From contig CM056741.1 in NCBI GenBank assembly GCA_029851415.1, positions 91,299,282 to 91,363,281 of the forward strand: a stretch of DNA of 64,000 nt, read 5' to 3'. Positions 24,801-36,816 of the stretch are shown here, in pieces. The stretch comes from Eretmocerus hayati. Its lineage: Eukaryota > Arthropoda > Insecta > Hymenoptera > Aphelinidae. Every line of letters begins with the position of its first letter. Position 1 is the stretch's first letter. The notes under the pieces are model-generated. The model saw nothing but the letters and a program-made list of their open reading frames with translations. It was not told the origin of the DNA and did no database searches. The position numbers and the translations under genes are program-made.

Positions 24801-25394
24801 GTGAAAAACACAAAACCCGATGGTGACAAAAGGCAAAGTACCTTTGTTTGTAAAAATCAACGTACCAGAGGCTCTGGAAAAACCAAGAAGCAAATTTGTT
24901 AGAGGCCATCTGCTTCTGAGTCTAAGGATGGCATCGTTATTGAGGTTCAGGTAATCATCTCACAATATCATCTGACCCTAGACGATTTTTTTGAACTTTA
25001 TTCGATTGTAATTTGCAACTGATTTCAGTCAGAAAAGGATATTGAGGGGCAAATGAAGACAAAAATCGACAAACTTGCAGCTTTCAAGCTGGATCTCAGG
25101 CCATTCATTATTGTAGTTGTGTCCAAGGAGTCACAGATCCTGGGGAATGTGATTGTGCTCACTGAAGCTGTACGGTACGCGCTATCTTCTTTCTCCAAAG
25201 CTTTGTTCCTGTTATTTGAATTGTACATCACGTATGAACTTGCATATCCTGTTGAGAGTGAAATTATATGCTACTTCATTCAGTGGCATATCTTCGGAAT
25301 TCATCTCGAATCTGATGAGAAGTTCCCTTTCCTCGAAACTATAGCAAATAAGTTAGCATTGCAATCTCAACAGGATTCTGTGAGCACGAGTTGA
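21880..25394 (+). pseudogene. CACTA-associated accessory gene, multi-exon, broken
   Basis: Exons can be followed by splice sites. 21880-21946 starts ATGGGTGCGACAATG and ends AAA|GTAAGTA. 22384-22508 comes after TTCCAG, is in phase and ends before GTACGT. The next exon begins at 22773 after CTTCAG and continues in the same frame through an in-frame TAG at 22980-22982 to TGA at 23280. Further exon-like pieces lie at 23340-23440, 23700-23885 (donor GTGAGT), 24489-24674 (acceptor TTTCAG) and 25029-25394, the last ending in TGA. It is Ser/Asn-rich after exon 2. The C-terminal exon encodes a leucine-rich, largely helical region. I recall proteins of this shape beside C2H2-finger transposases in insect and fish CACTA-like elements, but I cannot name a domain. 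Its position just upstream of the transposase, on the same strand, supports a role in transposition. Stops and frame changes make it non-functional. Confidence 0.6.
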
Positions 25395-25487
25395 TAGACC
25401 TTCAGTTGCTTGTTTTTACTACTAGTCTGAAGTTCAGACGTACCGTACTTTCACGTTTCGCATCTCATTTGAGAGATTTTTATCAAT

Positions 25488-26780
25488 ATGAAGTGTCAGT
25501 TTTGTTTCAAATACTTCTTCCAAATATTACTGCTTCTTGGGCATCTCAAAGACAGCCATTCGACAGAAAAATCGTTTTTATGCGTTCATGACAATTGTTT
25601 TAGAAAATTTTCGACTATACCCTCTTTGAAAAAACATGTTTTAACGTGCGATAAGTCTGCTTTACGAGAAGCCAAAGAAGCGCGCGCTGATCCTGACGTT
25701 CGAACTAAAAAAGTAAGAATAGATGATAGTAATAAGTGTGATAATTCAAATACTGATCCGCCGTCTGGTGCACAAACTGATGTACCTGATGCCAACTTAG
25801 TTGAAAGCAGCGTTACAAAGTTCATTTGGAAATTGTACAGCAAAGCATACATAACAAGAACTATGATCCAAGAGGTAGTGAGTGAATTTGTTGATTTCGT
25901 TCATAATTTCGTGAAAGGTGTATCATATGCGTTGAAGGCAAGGATTCCCAACACTTACCATCACGTTATTGATGACTGTGTCACCACCAATGTTCTAAAG
26001 AACTTAGATTCAGAGAAGAAAAGAACACGATTTGCTGAGGAAGCAAATGTTCTTGTTAAGCCTGAAAAAGTCTTGATAGGTCAAGTGACCAGCCAAAAAA
26101 CATGTGACGATGTGGCAGTCCAAACGAAAAAAAAATGCTTCGCGTACTTCATTCCAATGCGTAAGATTCTGAAACATATATTTGAATTGCCAAATTTCTT
26201 GGAAACAGTGACGGATTACATCAAATCTGAGTCGAGAAGTTGTTCAGATAAGATATACACGAGTATATTTCAATCAAAATGATGGCAAGAAGTGATAAAA
26301 AATTTCGCTGGCAAAATTGTTATACCTCTGTGGGTTTACTACGATGACTTTGGAATTGATAACCCACTCTCAATAGCTGCCGGCAAGCACAAAATTGGCG
26401 GATTCTACTTTTCCATCGCCGGAATACCACCCAAGTTAGCTTCAACTTTAGAAAATGTGTTTTTAGGTCAATTCATATATTCAAAGCATCTGAAAAGCTT
26501 TAAAAACAACACCTGTTTTCGGAGAGTCATTCAAGAGTTGGAGTTTTTGGCTGAGCAAGGTATTTCGGTCATTATTGACGGTCAGGAAATCATAATCTAT
26601 TTTGTAGTAATGGGAGTTCTTGGTGACAACTTAGGTCTTAATACTCTGCTCGGATTTCAAGAGAGCTTTGCGAGCGAGTATTTTTGCCGCATCTGCAGAG
26701 CTACTAGAAATGCAACCTATTACCTTCGCCGAGAGGTAGAAAGTCTACTGCGGAACAGAGTCAATTATTTGAAACACTCA
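25488..26780 (+). pseudogene. CACTA-like transposase, N-terminal half (C2H2 fingers, first catalytic Asp)
   Basis: The frame opens with ATG at 25488. Residues 2-24 form a C2H2 finger (C-x2-C-x12-H-x4-H) and the next segment a C-x4-C-x12-H-x3-C finger. A Lys/Asp-rich linker and a helical region follow. An in-frame TGA at 26280-26282 interrupts the protein, and the same frame then continues through PLWVYYDDFGIDNPLS and LASTLENVF to VLGDNLGLNTLLGFQESF and the CRICRA cysteine pair. The Asp of GDNLG (codon at 26625-26627) is in the right place to be the first catalytic residue of a DDE transposase. Family similarity is lost at about 26780, where an inverted-repeat element begins. The rest of the protein is at 35659-36816, nearly 9 kb downstream. 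The start codon is my choice because the first finger begins at once; an upstream exon is possible. Confidence 0.75.
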
Positions 26781-26784
26781 AGGG

Positions 26785-27180
26785 GATGGCGTATACCGAA
26801 CGAAATTCGTCTGCTAAATTACCCAAAAATCGTATTTAAAGAGCTACGGCTCTAAAATCCATCGAATCGATCCCAAATTTTCCACAGAGTTAGAAGATCC
26901 TCGTGGAAATGGTGGAAAGTCAGTGATTTCCTTGGGAAAGATCTGTGTTAGTCAGAAACTGTCTCGAATCTCGAAATTCTTTTAGGTTAGGCTACTATTA
27001 TACTCACAATGTAGGATTCCTGTGAGCTGGATTGCTCTATGAGGGACTTTCCACCAATCCTACGGGGATCTTCTAACTCTGTGAAAAATCTGGGATTGAT
27101 TCGATAAGTTTTGGAGCCGTAGTCCTATAAATACGAGTTTGGGGTAATGCAAGTAAGATTCTGTATCGCGAAGTTGAGAA
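26785..27180. mobile_element. MITE-like inverted-repeat insertion in the transposase
   Basis: Arms of about 105 bp or more face each other: 26819-26925 against 27035-27148 on the other strand. Both contain CGTATTT, CTACGGCTC and CACAGAGTTAGAAGATCC blocks. The outer limits are approximate because similarity fades into the flanks. It has no coding capacity. It sits exactly where the transposase reading frame loses its family similarity. Confidence 0.7.
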
Positions 27181-27551
27181 CTGCATTTTATAAGTTGGCA
27201 GCATTGACGTGGTCTCTTGTTTTGATGTCGGCTGCTAGCAGACGTTCGCAAAGTGCGTGCTGTTGTGTGGTGTTGCTCGCATGCTGGCTTTTTTCGGTAT
27301 ACCACAAATCCTCGTAGTCGGCGTTTTGCGAGGAAATCGTGGCTCCCTGGTGGAGATGAGAGTGTCCGGGTCGTGTAAAAGTGTGACAGCTATGAGTGTT
27401 TTGTGCTGTACTGAGTGTGCTACTGTACAATCGCAAATGCTCGCATCCTGCGGGTGGGATAGGATGCACCTGGGCTACTGCCGTGGCTACCTCCTTTGAC
27501 ACGGCTTTGTTATTCTCTGAAATAACAAAAATTTGGTCCTAGACCATAAAA
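27181..27551. other. Unassigned piece between MITE and foldback element
   Basis: A short, more GC-balanced stretch with no motif I recognise. It may be part of another insertion in the transposase gene or original element DNA. Confidence 0.3.
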
Positions 27552-28494
27552 AAATACGCTGCTAAAAGTGATTAGCAGGAAGCTTTCTCCAAGCGTCATA
27601 TGATGATAATTAGAATAACAAGACCATCATCATTCTAAAATTGTATGGAAAATATAATGTGAAATTCCTTTCCACATGATAATTGAAACTATATTATACT
27701 TTTTTGTATCTTTATTAATATCAATATATATCTTCCTCTCTCTATTTCTGCTTTCATTCAGCTGGTCTAGCATGCACGCGGAGCTCTCATTTTTCCAATC
27801 ATTCTTTTCTGTTTGCTGGAATAAGTTGACAACCAGACAATAGATTTCAACCATATTTTGCATGGAGGTCGATGAAATTATGAACTATAACATACTGTAT
27901 TTTTAAGATGATAAACAGGAAGCTTTTCGAGGGAGGAGATTTGGTTCGAGTTAGTTGCTACTCTTGCGTTGTGATTTCCATAAGCGCTGTGCAAAAGATA
28001 GCATTTTTGGAATTTTTTTTTTTCAATTTTGAGACGATTGAAGTTGCTGAAATTTTGACTGCAGAAAGGAAGTACCTTCCTCTAGACGTGAAAAAGAATG
28101 GGAGCCAATACACAAAAATCCGTTCCACGACAGTACTACCTTAACAAAGACGGAGACGCAGTGGCGCGCGGCTGAGCCGGGACAACTGATAATAGTATCG
28201 ATCGGATATCCTGTCGATCAAGCAGAATTTCTTCTTGCTATCTTTATAACGATCTGCTCTTGGTTATGACACAAATAGCACTGATACGCACAATGTACCG
28301 TTTCCACTATTCAAGCAAATTTACGAGCCCAAAGTACTTTTATCAACTTTGAAATGCAGTTTGACCTATCCGATCCCATGGAATCCAAATTCTGATACCA
28401 TATTCTGGAAGAAGAGAAATCTCTGCATCGACTGAATATACCTGAACAATATTTTGGAGTTGATTAAAGTCTGTGAATCAAATACGAACGGCAA

Positions 28495-29470
28495 TCAATC
28501 GATAGATCTCGCAGGAAAAATCATATTAAGATTGAGATAAATGAGTCATGAAGGAAGGTACAAGGAAAAATTGAATATTAAGGGAAATTTTCCTTCATTT
28601 TTTGAATTATTTTTTGGAGTAAGCTTTTTAGAAGGATTTGAGCCATCTAGTCTTAGGTTTTTTCGATGATATCTATTAGTTGGTTGAGACAGAATTTGGA
28701 TGCGGTAGGTTTAAAAAGGCTAAAAAAAAATTTTTGGTGAAAATTTTGATTTTTTTGAAAATTTGAGATCTGTAGAGACTAAATGAAATTTCGGTATTAA
28801 CCAATCGATAAATCTCGCAGAAAAGATCATAGTTAAGGTCATTAAGATTGAGATAAATGAGTCATGAAGGAAGGTAGGAGCAAAAATTGAATATTAAGGG
28901 AGATTTTCCTTTATTTTTTGAATTATTCTTTGGAGGGAGCTTTTTAGAAGGATTTGAGCCATCTAGTCTTAGGTTTTTTCGATGATATCTATTAATTGGT
29001 TGAGACAGAATTTGGATGCGGTAGGTTTAAAAAGGCTCAAAAAAAAATTTTTGGTGAGAATTTTGATTTTTTTGGAAATTTGAGATCTGTAGAGATTAAA
29101 TGAAATTTCGGTATTAACCAATCGATAGATCTCGCAGAAAAAATCATAGTTTAGGTCATCAAGATTGAGATAAATGAGTCATGAAGGGAGGTAGGAGGAA
29201 AAATTGAATATTAAGGGAAATTTTCCTTTATTTTTTGAATTATTTTTTGGAGGGAGCTTTTTAGAAGGATTTGAGCCATCTAGTCTTAGGTTTTTTCGAT
29301 GATATCTATTAGTTGGTTGAGACAGAATTTGGATGCGGTAGGTTTAAAAAGGCTCAAAAAAAAATTTTTGGTGAAAATTTTGATTTTTTTGAAAATTTGA
29401 GATCTGTAGAGATCAAATGAAATTTCGGTATTAACCAATCGATAGATCTCGCAGAAAAAATCATAGTTTA
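28495..29470. repeat. Three tandem units of about 306-318 bp
   Basis: The landmark GATCTCGCAG or AATCTCGCAG recurs at 28505, 28811, 29128 and 29445. Units share GATGATATCTATTAGTTGG and GAGATCTGTAGAGA. Low divergence suggests a recent tandem amplification inside the left arm of the foldback element. Confidence 0.9.
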
Positions 29471-29939
29471 GGTGACTCAATTTGTTGTGAGAGTGTGTGG
29501 GAAAAAGATATTTATGTATTAAAAGTTGAAATTTGAGCACTTTTTGTTCAAAAAGCCCATGGATCAAATTTGACTGGGAGCCGAAAGGTGCCAAATCACT
29601 GGGCTCTCAGAAATTGGATTCTCTACAACTTGTAGGAAGTCAAAAGTTGATAAGGCGAATAGTAAAAGAGAAAGCGTGTCCAATATGGAACAACATACAT
29701 ACATACACACACACAAACACGGAAAATGGGGTGGAAAGATGAGTCTTTGGCAGATTTGGGAGGACATTAGGAGGAAAAGTGTTACCTACATTTGATAGCT
29801 TTTGGCGAGAGGAAGAGGATGGTCGTTGGCTTTTTTCGATACGAGGGATTTTGTTGAAGAATATGTTGATTTTAATGAAAAATTTGATCAAATTTTCGTT
29901 GGGGTGAAAACAAAGCTTTCTCTTTAGAGAAAGCAATTG

Positions 29940-31300
29940 TCATGACGGAGGAGTGCGATATCTTTTGGAAGCTAGGGAGACCAAGAGAAAGCTGCTGTTT
30001 GTGTATTTGTAGCGTGAGTGATGGTTTATTACATCATGTTTTTCCCATCTTAGTGCATGAATTTGCGGTTGCCAGTTCTTAGATTCCCCCCCCCCCCCAA
30101 ATATTCATTGAGAGAAGTTTTGGAGGAGTTTTTGGATTCAAAATGATGTGATAAATATGTAATATTGTATGCAAGTGGAATGAAGTAGAATAGTTGTCTA
30201 GAAGTTATTTTAGTTGACTTGCTAAATATCGTGGTTCAGAATCCGCAAGTAGCATCAACCTCGAACATTGCCTCTGACCTTGTTATTGGTCTCTAGTTGT
30301 TCAATCATCACCCCTGAGTCACCTAGAACTCTTAGAGAACTCTATTTCCCATTTTCACAGCTCCCAAGATGCATGATTAGCATGTACTCATGGCGAGGAA
30401 TCATGGAGTTAGATTTTTAATTGTGATCAGCAGTTCCTTAGACTTTCAGAAATGAGCTGAATTATCTTTTATATTGTGAAGATATTATGGACAGAAGAAT
30501 CTTTTGCTTGCTTACTTATAACCAGACAATTGCAGCGACATGTTATATATTGTTGAAAAAGACCATGGGTCAATTGAATATCTGTCACCTCAATTTCCTA
30601 GATTCTTGATGACGCAAGACTATACTTATTGTTAGTTTCAATTCCAAATTCTTGAACCAGACAAGATAATTCAAGTTCATGAGACAAAAACTAACAGCCC
30701 TCTAGAAGCTGTTCTATAGAATAATTGGTTTCCTCTCAATAATTGTTTATGTGAGTACTTGGTGTGCAAACTCGGATATCTTCTCATGCATGTTAATTTG
30801 AATGCTTTTTAATGAATGTAGGTGTTATCAAATAAGACAACTCAATTCATGTTGATGAACATGAACGCAGATGACTATTTATATGGAAGGATCAACCTGC
30901 TGTCCAAGGAATAATCTATTTCCTCTTAATAATGATTCATGTGAGTACTTGGTGTGCGTACTTGGATATCTTTTCATGCATGTAAAATTGAATGCTTTTT
31001 TATGAATGTCCGTGTTACCAGATAAGACAATTCAATTCATGTTGATAAACATGAATGCAGATGACTATCTATATGGGAGGATCAACCTGCTGTCCGAGGA
31101 ATAATCTATTCCCTCTCAATAATGGCTCATGTGAGTACTCGGTGTGCGAACTTGGATTTTTTTTATGCATGTGAATTTGCATGCTTTTATGTGTATTTTC
31201 CAATGTGTGAATTGCATTGACGCTGATAAATACAAATGGAGAAGACTATCTATTTGGGAGGATCAACCTGCTTTCCAAGGAAGCTACGTATCCATCCTTG
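29940..31300. repeat. Core of the foldback element with three roughly 190-bp tandem units
   Basis: A single-copy-looking part (29940-30720, with a run of about 14 C residues near 30086) is followed by tandem units whose landmark GTGAGTACTTGGTGTGC recurs at 30751, 30941 and 31131. Each unit also carries ATCAACCTGCTGTCC. The TTTGGGAGGATCAACCTGCTT variant near 31253 links this array to the 101-bp array at 34927-35250. No coding region was recognised. Confidence 0.75.
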
Positions 31301-32096
31301 TATTGCTTTCTCTAGAGAGAAAGCTTTGTTTTCGACACAGCAAATTTTTGATCAATTTTTCCATTCGACTCAATATTTTCTTCAACATAATTCATCTTAT
31401 CACAAAAGTGCTTCAACCATCTTATTCCTCTCGCCAAAATCTAACGATTGTAAGTAACACTTTTCCCCTTATAATCCTCAAAAACCCCCCAGTGACTCAT
31501 CTCTCCGGCCCTTTGTCTGTGTCTGTGTGTGTATGTGTGTTGTTTTTTTTGCGCCACGCTTTCTCTTCTACACTCCACTTTATCGATTTTTGCTTTTCTA
31601 CAAGTTGTAAAGAATCACTCAGAGATGAGACCAGTGATTTGTCTGGTCTTCTCTCCAAATCGAATCTGATTTAAACGTTTTTTGAGGTAAAATCGCTGAA
31701 ATTGTGTACTTTCATACTAAAATATCTCTTTCTAACTTCACCTTACCCCAATTTTGATTACTTAGGCTATGGTTTTTTTGGCTCAATCTATCTTTTGGTT
31801 AATACCGAAATTCCATTCAAACTCCATCAACGTAAATTTTTATAAAAAAACCAAAATTTTCAACAAAAACAGCAATTTGAGCATGTTTAGACCTATTCTA
31901 TCGAAATTCTGTTTTAACCAAATTACACGTTTTGCTAAAAAAACCTCACTTTAGGTAGCCCAAATCCCGATAACTATTTTCCTCAAAAAAATAACTCAAA
32001 ATATACAAAAATATTTTTTTCAATATTCATACTTTCCTCATATCTCTCCTCTAAATTACTTTATTCAAATTTTACTCAACTGAGTAGATACTTTTT

Positions 32097-34044
32097 ATTC
32101 GCTTTTATTGAACTCGGCCGCGGCCGCGCCACCGAATTCTTCGTGTGAGTGTGTCACTGACGTGGAATTGCGTGGTATCCCGTGTATTCGTGTGGGTTTC
32201 CGAGCTCTGCGCGATTCAATATTTGTGTGAATGCAAATAGGTTTGTGCGCAGCGTCGGACCTCTCTCTCTCTTTCTCATTGCATATTTATCATAGTGGTT
32301 AATCCGCGCGTACAGCAAGAGCAAGAGCCTCGCTATATCACAGCAGCCGACGCAACTCATCGATTCTTTGCAAACCCTAAAAATTTCACTCTTTCTAGTT
32401 TTGATTAAACAAAACATAATGATTATCAACAAATAGAAATGAGATGCCTATCTTATAACAAGTATAACAACTGCCTGTAGGACCCATAACCTCCTCGAAG
32501 TGCTGCCACTGCCACGCGATGCTGTCCTGTCAAGCCTAAACTACTGCTGGCTGTGTTGCTGCTTTTTATTTAGTGCTGTTATTGTGATGATTTGATGTTT
32601 CTCACTTTTCAGCAGTTTTCAGAGTGCGGTCGATCTCGCCTAGCTATTGGATTCTTACTAGTTTTCTGCATGCGACCTCGCTATACCATGGTCTTATCAA
32701 AAGTTTCTCTCCACCACGTGTGACCAATAAGTTTGTGGTTAGTGTTAGCAGATGAAGAATAATAGGTACCGCTAAGAGTTGAATGGTTTCATCTTTTTGC
32801 AAGCTCAGAGAGGAAGTTGAGTCCTCAGTGTGCAATCAAGTTTTGCTGTGTATGTACAGTAAGCGCACTGAGCCAAAGTCCTGGTCTTCAAGTTATGGAG
32901 CAAAATCAAGGTGATGAATGCTATTTCATGAGACACTGTGTGCTTCTTGATTTGTCATTAAATTCAGACTTTCTCCTCACTCTTAGTATTGTATGCTTCA
33001 AGAAACTTCAGATGGATGACGGAATGGACTACATTCAAAAGTAAAATAGTCACAGTGGCTCTACGCGTTATGAACTTGTTTATTTGAACCATTGAGGATG
33101 CTTCCTGTCACTTCTTGATGCATCACAGAGATTCAACAGTCTCTTTTGGTTGAATTTTCATGGGTCCAGTCATTAAAGTGTAGCATACCATGTTATATTG
33201 GGATAAAGACTCATTCCATTTCTAATAAATTTCACTCTACTGATTTAGGACTATGATCATCCATGTTCGAGCTTTGGCATGTGATGTATCATATGATCTT
33301 GACGGATGGAGATGTCCTGATGATAAATTAATATATCATTGGATGTCTTCATATTCTAGTAATAAGGGTAACACAGCCTCTTAAATGTGATTTGACTGTA
33401 GCTTGTGAATTAATTCAGCATTATCGGTATGCTCAACATGAGATGAGAAATTATTTCTGGTAAACCATAGCTGACTCATTTATTCCACTTTTTATCAATT
33501 TGCACTCTGAAGCGCTTAAGAAAAAATGAATACCCAAAAAATCTTAAGAATAATATCTCAACATTCTGGCTGATATTAATATCCTTCATTCATGTTCTAT
33601 ATTCCAAGCGATTAGGATAAAACTAAAATTGAGAAAATGAAATAATTAAAAAAACATTTTAAAAATTCGCTTTTATGTGAATCGTTAAGCATAATAGCAT
33701 GTCAAAATTTGAAGAAAATGAGAACTGTTTTCTATGTTCCTGTCATAAACAAAAAGTAAGTCAGTTGACGTCCAGCTTCACGAATTCCATGATTTCAAGA
33801 TATCAAAATGGTAAAAGCGTGGGTTGTAAACTTGACACATCAAGAGTAGTTTTCAACAATCAACCTACGCTTTTACCATTTTGATATCTTGAAATCATGG
33901 AATTCGTGAAGCTGGACGTCAACTGACTTACTTTTTGTTTATGACAGAAACATAGATAACAGTTCTCATTTTCTTCAAATTTTGACATGCTATTATGCTT
34001 AACGATTCACATAAAAGCGAATTTTTAAAATGTTTTTTTAATTA
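32097..34044. mobile_element. Hairpin-tailed repeat inserted in the foldback element
   Basis: Three relatives of the host sequence lack it (34361-34400, 63370-63420 and, inverted, the left arm), so the insertion borders are clear to within a T-run: ...ATACTTTTT before and TTTTTTCATCGTTC after. It is collinear with 19520-21560. Its right end is the palindrome at 33638-34046. On the minus strand the left border reads AATAAAAGCGAATAAAAAG, so an alternative is a retroposon with a short A-tail. Confidence 0.75.
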
Positions 34045-34046
34045 TT
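33638..34046. repeat. Near-perfect palindrome of about 410 bp
   Basis: Arms of roughly 190-200 bp meet around 33842 with a loop of about 30 nt (near 33829-33857). Arms share AAGTCAGTTGACGTCCAGC, GGTAAAAGCGTGGGTTG (one mismatch) and GTCAAAATTTGAAGAAAATG. If transcribed it would form a long, almost uninterrupted RNA duplex. Confidence 0.9.
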
Positions 34047-34050
34047 TTTT

Positions 34051-34720
34051 CATCGTTCTAAATCGATTGGTTGATACCGAATTTTCTCAAAATCCGTTTT
34101 AATACATTCAAAATCCAATTTATTCCCGAAAAATCCAAATTTTTTCAAAATACTCCATTTTTATAATCCTTACACCAACTATAATAAAATTTGCCCTCAA
34201 CCATACTACATATATTCCATGGAAAACCCTAGTTTAGGTCATCTGAATTCCCCTAAAAGGCAATCTCCTTATAATAACTCAAAATATTAGAAGGAAATCG
34301 CATCTAAAATTCATTTTCCGCTATTACCCACCCCCTAAACTAATATATACAAATTTTACTCAACTAAGTTTATACTTTTTCATCGTTCTAAATCGATTAG
34401 TTGATACCGAATTTTTCAAAATCCTTTTAAATACATTCAAAATCCAATTTATTCCCGAAAAATCCAAATTTTTTTTAAAAACTCCATTTTTATGATCTTC
34501 TCACCGACTGTATCAAAATTTTCCCTCAACCAGACTACATATCTTCCATGAAAAACCCCAGTTTAGGTCATCTTGATTCCCCTAAAAGTGAATCTCGTAA
34601 TAATAACCCAAAATATTAGAAGAAAATTGCAGCTAAAATTCATTTTATCCTCATATCTCCCTCTACAACTAATCTATCCACCTTTTAATGGACTAGAGAG
34701 ATACTTTTCCCTCATTCTAC
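34051..34720. repeat. Two tandem units of about 330 bp
   Basis: CATCGTTCTAAATCGATT starts at 34051 and again at 34381, followed by collinear sequence in both copies. A third, more diverged start is near 34710. It lies in the right arm of the foldback element. Confidence 0.8.
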
Positions 34721-34926
34721 ATCGATTGGTTGGATCCAATCATTGGATTGTGAGTGTGATATGAAATGCAATTAAATTAGATTAAAAAATATAACTATTT
34801 TGTAGGAATCCCAATCATCATTTTGAAATTTGATTAGTTTTGCAAATTTCTCATTAGTTTCAGTGAACCTCTTCAACTATTTCGCTAAGAGAAAGCATTC
34901 TGCTAATCTCATTCAGCAGCGTATTT

Positions 34927-35290
34927 GGAGATGAATTTTGGAATCGACGGATAGTACAACCAAGGAGGATCTGTTTGGGAGAATCAACCTGCTTTCCAAG
35001 CGAGCTCTGGATGCATTCATGTTTCTGAACATGAATTTTGGAATTGACGGATGGTGAATCTCTAAAAGGATCTGTATGGGAGAACCAACCTGCTTCCCAA
35101 GAAAACTCTGGATCTATTTTTGTTTCTGAACATGAATTTAGGAACAGACAGACGGTGAATCTCAAGGAGGATCTGTTTGGGTCAATCAACCTGCTTTCCA
35201 AGGAAACGCTGGATTCACTCTTGTTTCTGAACATAAATTTTGGAACTCATGTCAAAAAAATTTTTTTTGCATCGATGGCAAATTTCAATA
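34927..35290. repeat. Three tandem units of about 101 bp
   Basis: GGATCTGTWTGGG recurs near 34967, 35068 and 35168, each followed by a CAACCTGCTTYCCAAG block and GTTTCTGAACATGAAT. It begins directly after the right tip of the foldback element. The remainder up to 35640 shows nothing recognisable. Confidence 0.85.
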
Positions 35291-35658
35291 GATGGATCTT
35301 CTGCTTTTGATGAGGAATCCTAAATCACTGATCAGGAATCCCATTTTCGTTGAAGAATGAGTATACCCTTTTCGTTTACATAAATCTTTGAATTCATCTC
35401 GTTTTGGGGAAAATGCTGTTATATTTCCAAATCATCTACGTTTGTGAGCGTGGATATATAGGATGCAGGGGTATAAATGGTGGATCCATTATGGTTTGAC
35501 GAAATCTGGAATATTTTCGAATCGTTCGAGCTAGTATCCAAGTCGTCTACTCGCGCGCTAGAAAATCCAAGAGAAAATCAGTGCTGCCAACAACAAAAAA
35601 GTACATTTGAGAAGCTCATCCTACGTGTCGCCATCTATACTTAGAATGAGCTACTAGT

Positions 35659-36816
35659 ATGAGCCCGCCTGATAACCGAAGAGAGTACTACATCCCCTTA
35701 ACAAACTGCACAGGTGGCATAAAATCTTCTTGTTGCTTCAACGCGATACCATTCTTCCATCTTTTATTAAATGTACTGGCAGATGTGATGCACGATATTT
35801 ATCTTGGTATTGGCCGTTATAACATGGCCAAGATCATCTCACACTGCATTGCATCTGGCTATTTTGATCTGAGTAAGTTGAACATAAGACTAGAGAGCTT
35901 CAGCGGTTCCGAACTAAATCGAGGCAATCCGATCTCAGAGATACGGGATTCTCATTTGACCAAAGGATCTCTAACAATAACAGCAGCTGAGATGTCATTT
36001 TTGATATCATATTTTGGAATTATCGTTGGCGATTAAGTGCCTAATGATGATCTAGTCTGGGGCTTTTACCTCATTTTTGTTGAGATAGTTGATATAATTA
36101 CAGAACGAACATTCACTGAAGAGATTTTAGCACATCTAGCAGAACTTATAAAGTCACACAATGAATTATTTTGTAAGCTATTCAATGGAAAATTAAAGCC
36201 GCAATTCCATTTTCTCACTCACTACCCAAGAATCATCAGGATGTTTGGTCCCCCGCGTTACTACGCCTGTAATAAGTTTGAGGCTTTTCATCAGCTTTCT
36301 AAGAGATATGCAAGTCTCGTTACATCGCGGGTGAATATTGTATACACGCTCGCAGTCAAGCTTCAGCTCCAGATGTGTTTCAGATTCTTGTCAAAGAAAG
36401 GTCTGTACGATGAAGAAATTATTGGCAATGTAATCGGCGTAGTAAAAGGATCAAATGTAAAGGAATTCCTTGGATTAAAAACTGATGTCTTAGCTTTTGT
36501 AAGATTGAATGGCTCCGTTGATAAGAAAGGTTGCGCAATTTTTCTTGGTGTTGACAATGATAATCCTGAAATAGCTGTCATTGAAAATGTATTCAAAAAT
36601 GAATCTGGCGTCTATTTCTACGCAGCTCAATGCGAAGTTCTCGGTCTGAATAAACACATCAACTGTTACGAACTCATCTTACCAGTTCAAAGTAAGCCTA
36701 AGCTTGTTATCAAATATGATAGTGATGAGTACTTCAGACCGATGAAAGTGCACCAGACGGCCAACGGAATCAGCGTTATATGTGTTCGAGATTTAGAAAA
36801 AGAAATTGTAATATAA
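35659..36816 (+). pseudogene. CACTA-like transposase, C-terminal half (D-x2-H and catalytic Glu)
   Basis: Continues the transposase broken at 26780. ADVMHDIYLGIGRYNMAKI contains the D-x2-H signature; the Asp codon is at 35782 and the His codon at 35791. This signature marks the second catalytic Asp in several eukaryotic DDE superfamilies. After an in-frame TAA at 36034-36036 the same frame continues to HFLTHYPRIIRMFGPPRYY and CNKFEAFHQLSK, where the Glu (codon 36280-36282) matches the usual third catalytic residue. The protein then runs to a stop at 36814. All three catalytic positions are thus still encoded, but two nonsense codons and about 8.9 kb of inserted DNA separate them. The beginning of this block (35640-35690) resumes family-like sequence without an obvious splice acceptor. 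Confidence 0.75.

Larger units (their letters stand above)
27552..34926. mobile_element. AT-rich foldback element splitting the transposase
   Basis: Ends are inverted: AAATACGCTGCTAAAAGTG at 27552 and the complement of AAATACGCTGCTGAATGAG ending at 34926, each followed inwards by GATTAGCAG and GCTTTCTC. The left arm (to about 29940) and right arm (from about 31300) share long inverted similarity, including a GCTTTCTC..GAGAAAGC hairpin at 29910-29931 and 31306-31323. The right arm is interrupted by the repeat at 32097-34044. It has a tandem-repeat core and no clear coding region. Relatives lie at 48784-55267 and 57270-64000. No target duplication is visible. Confidence 0.75.
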
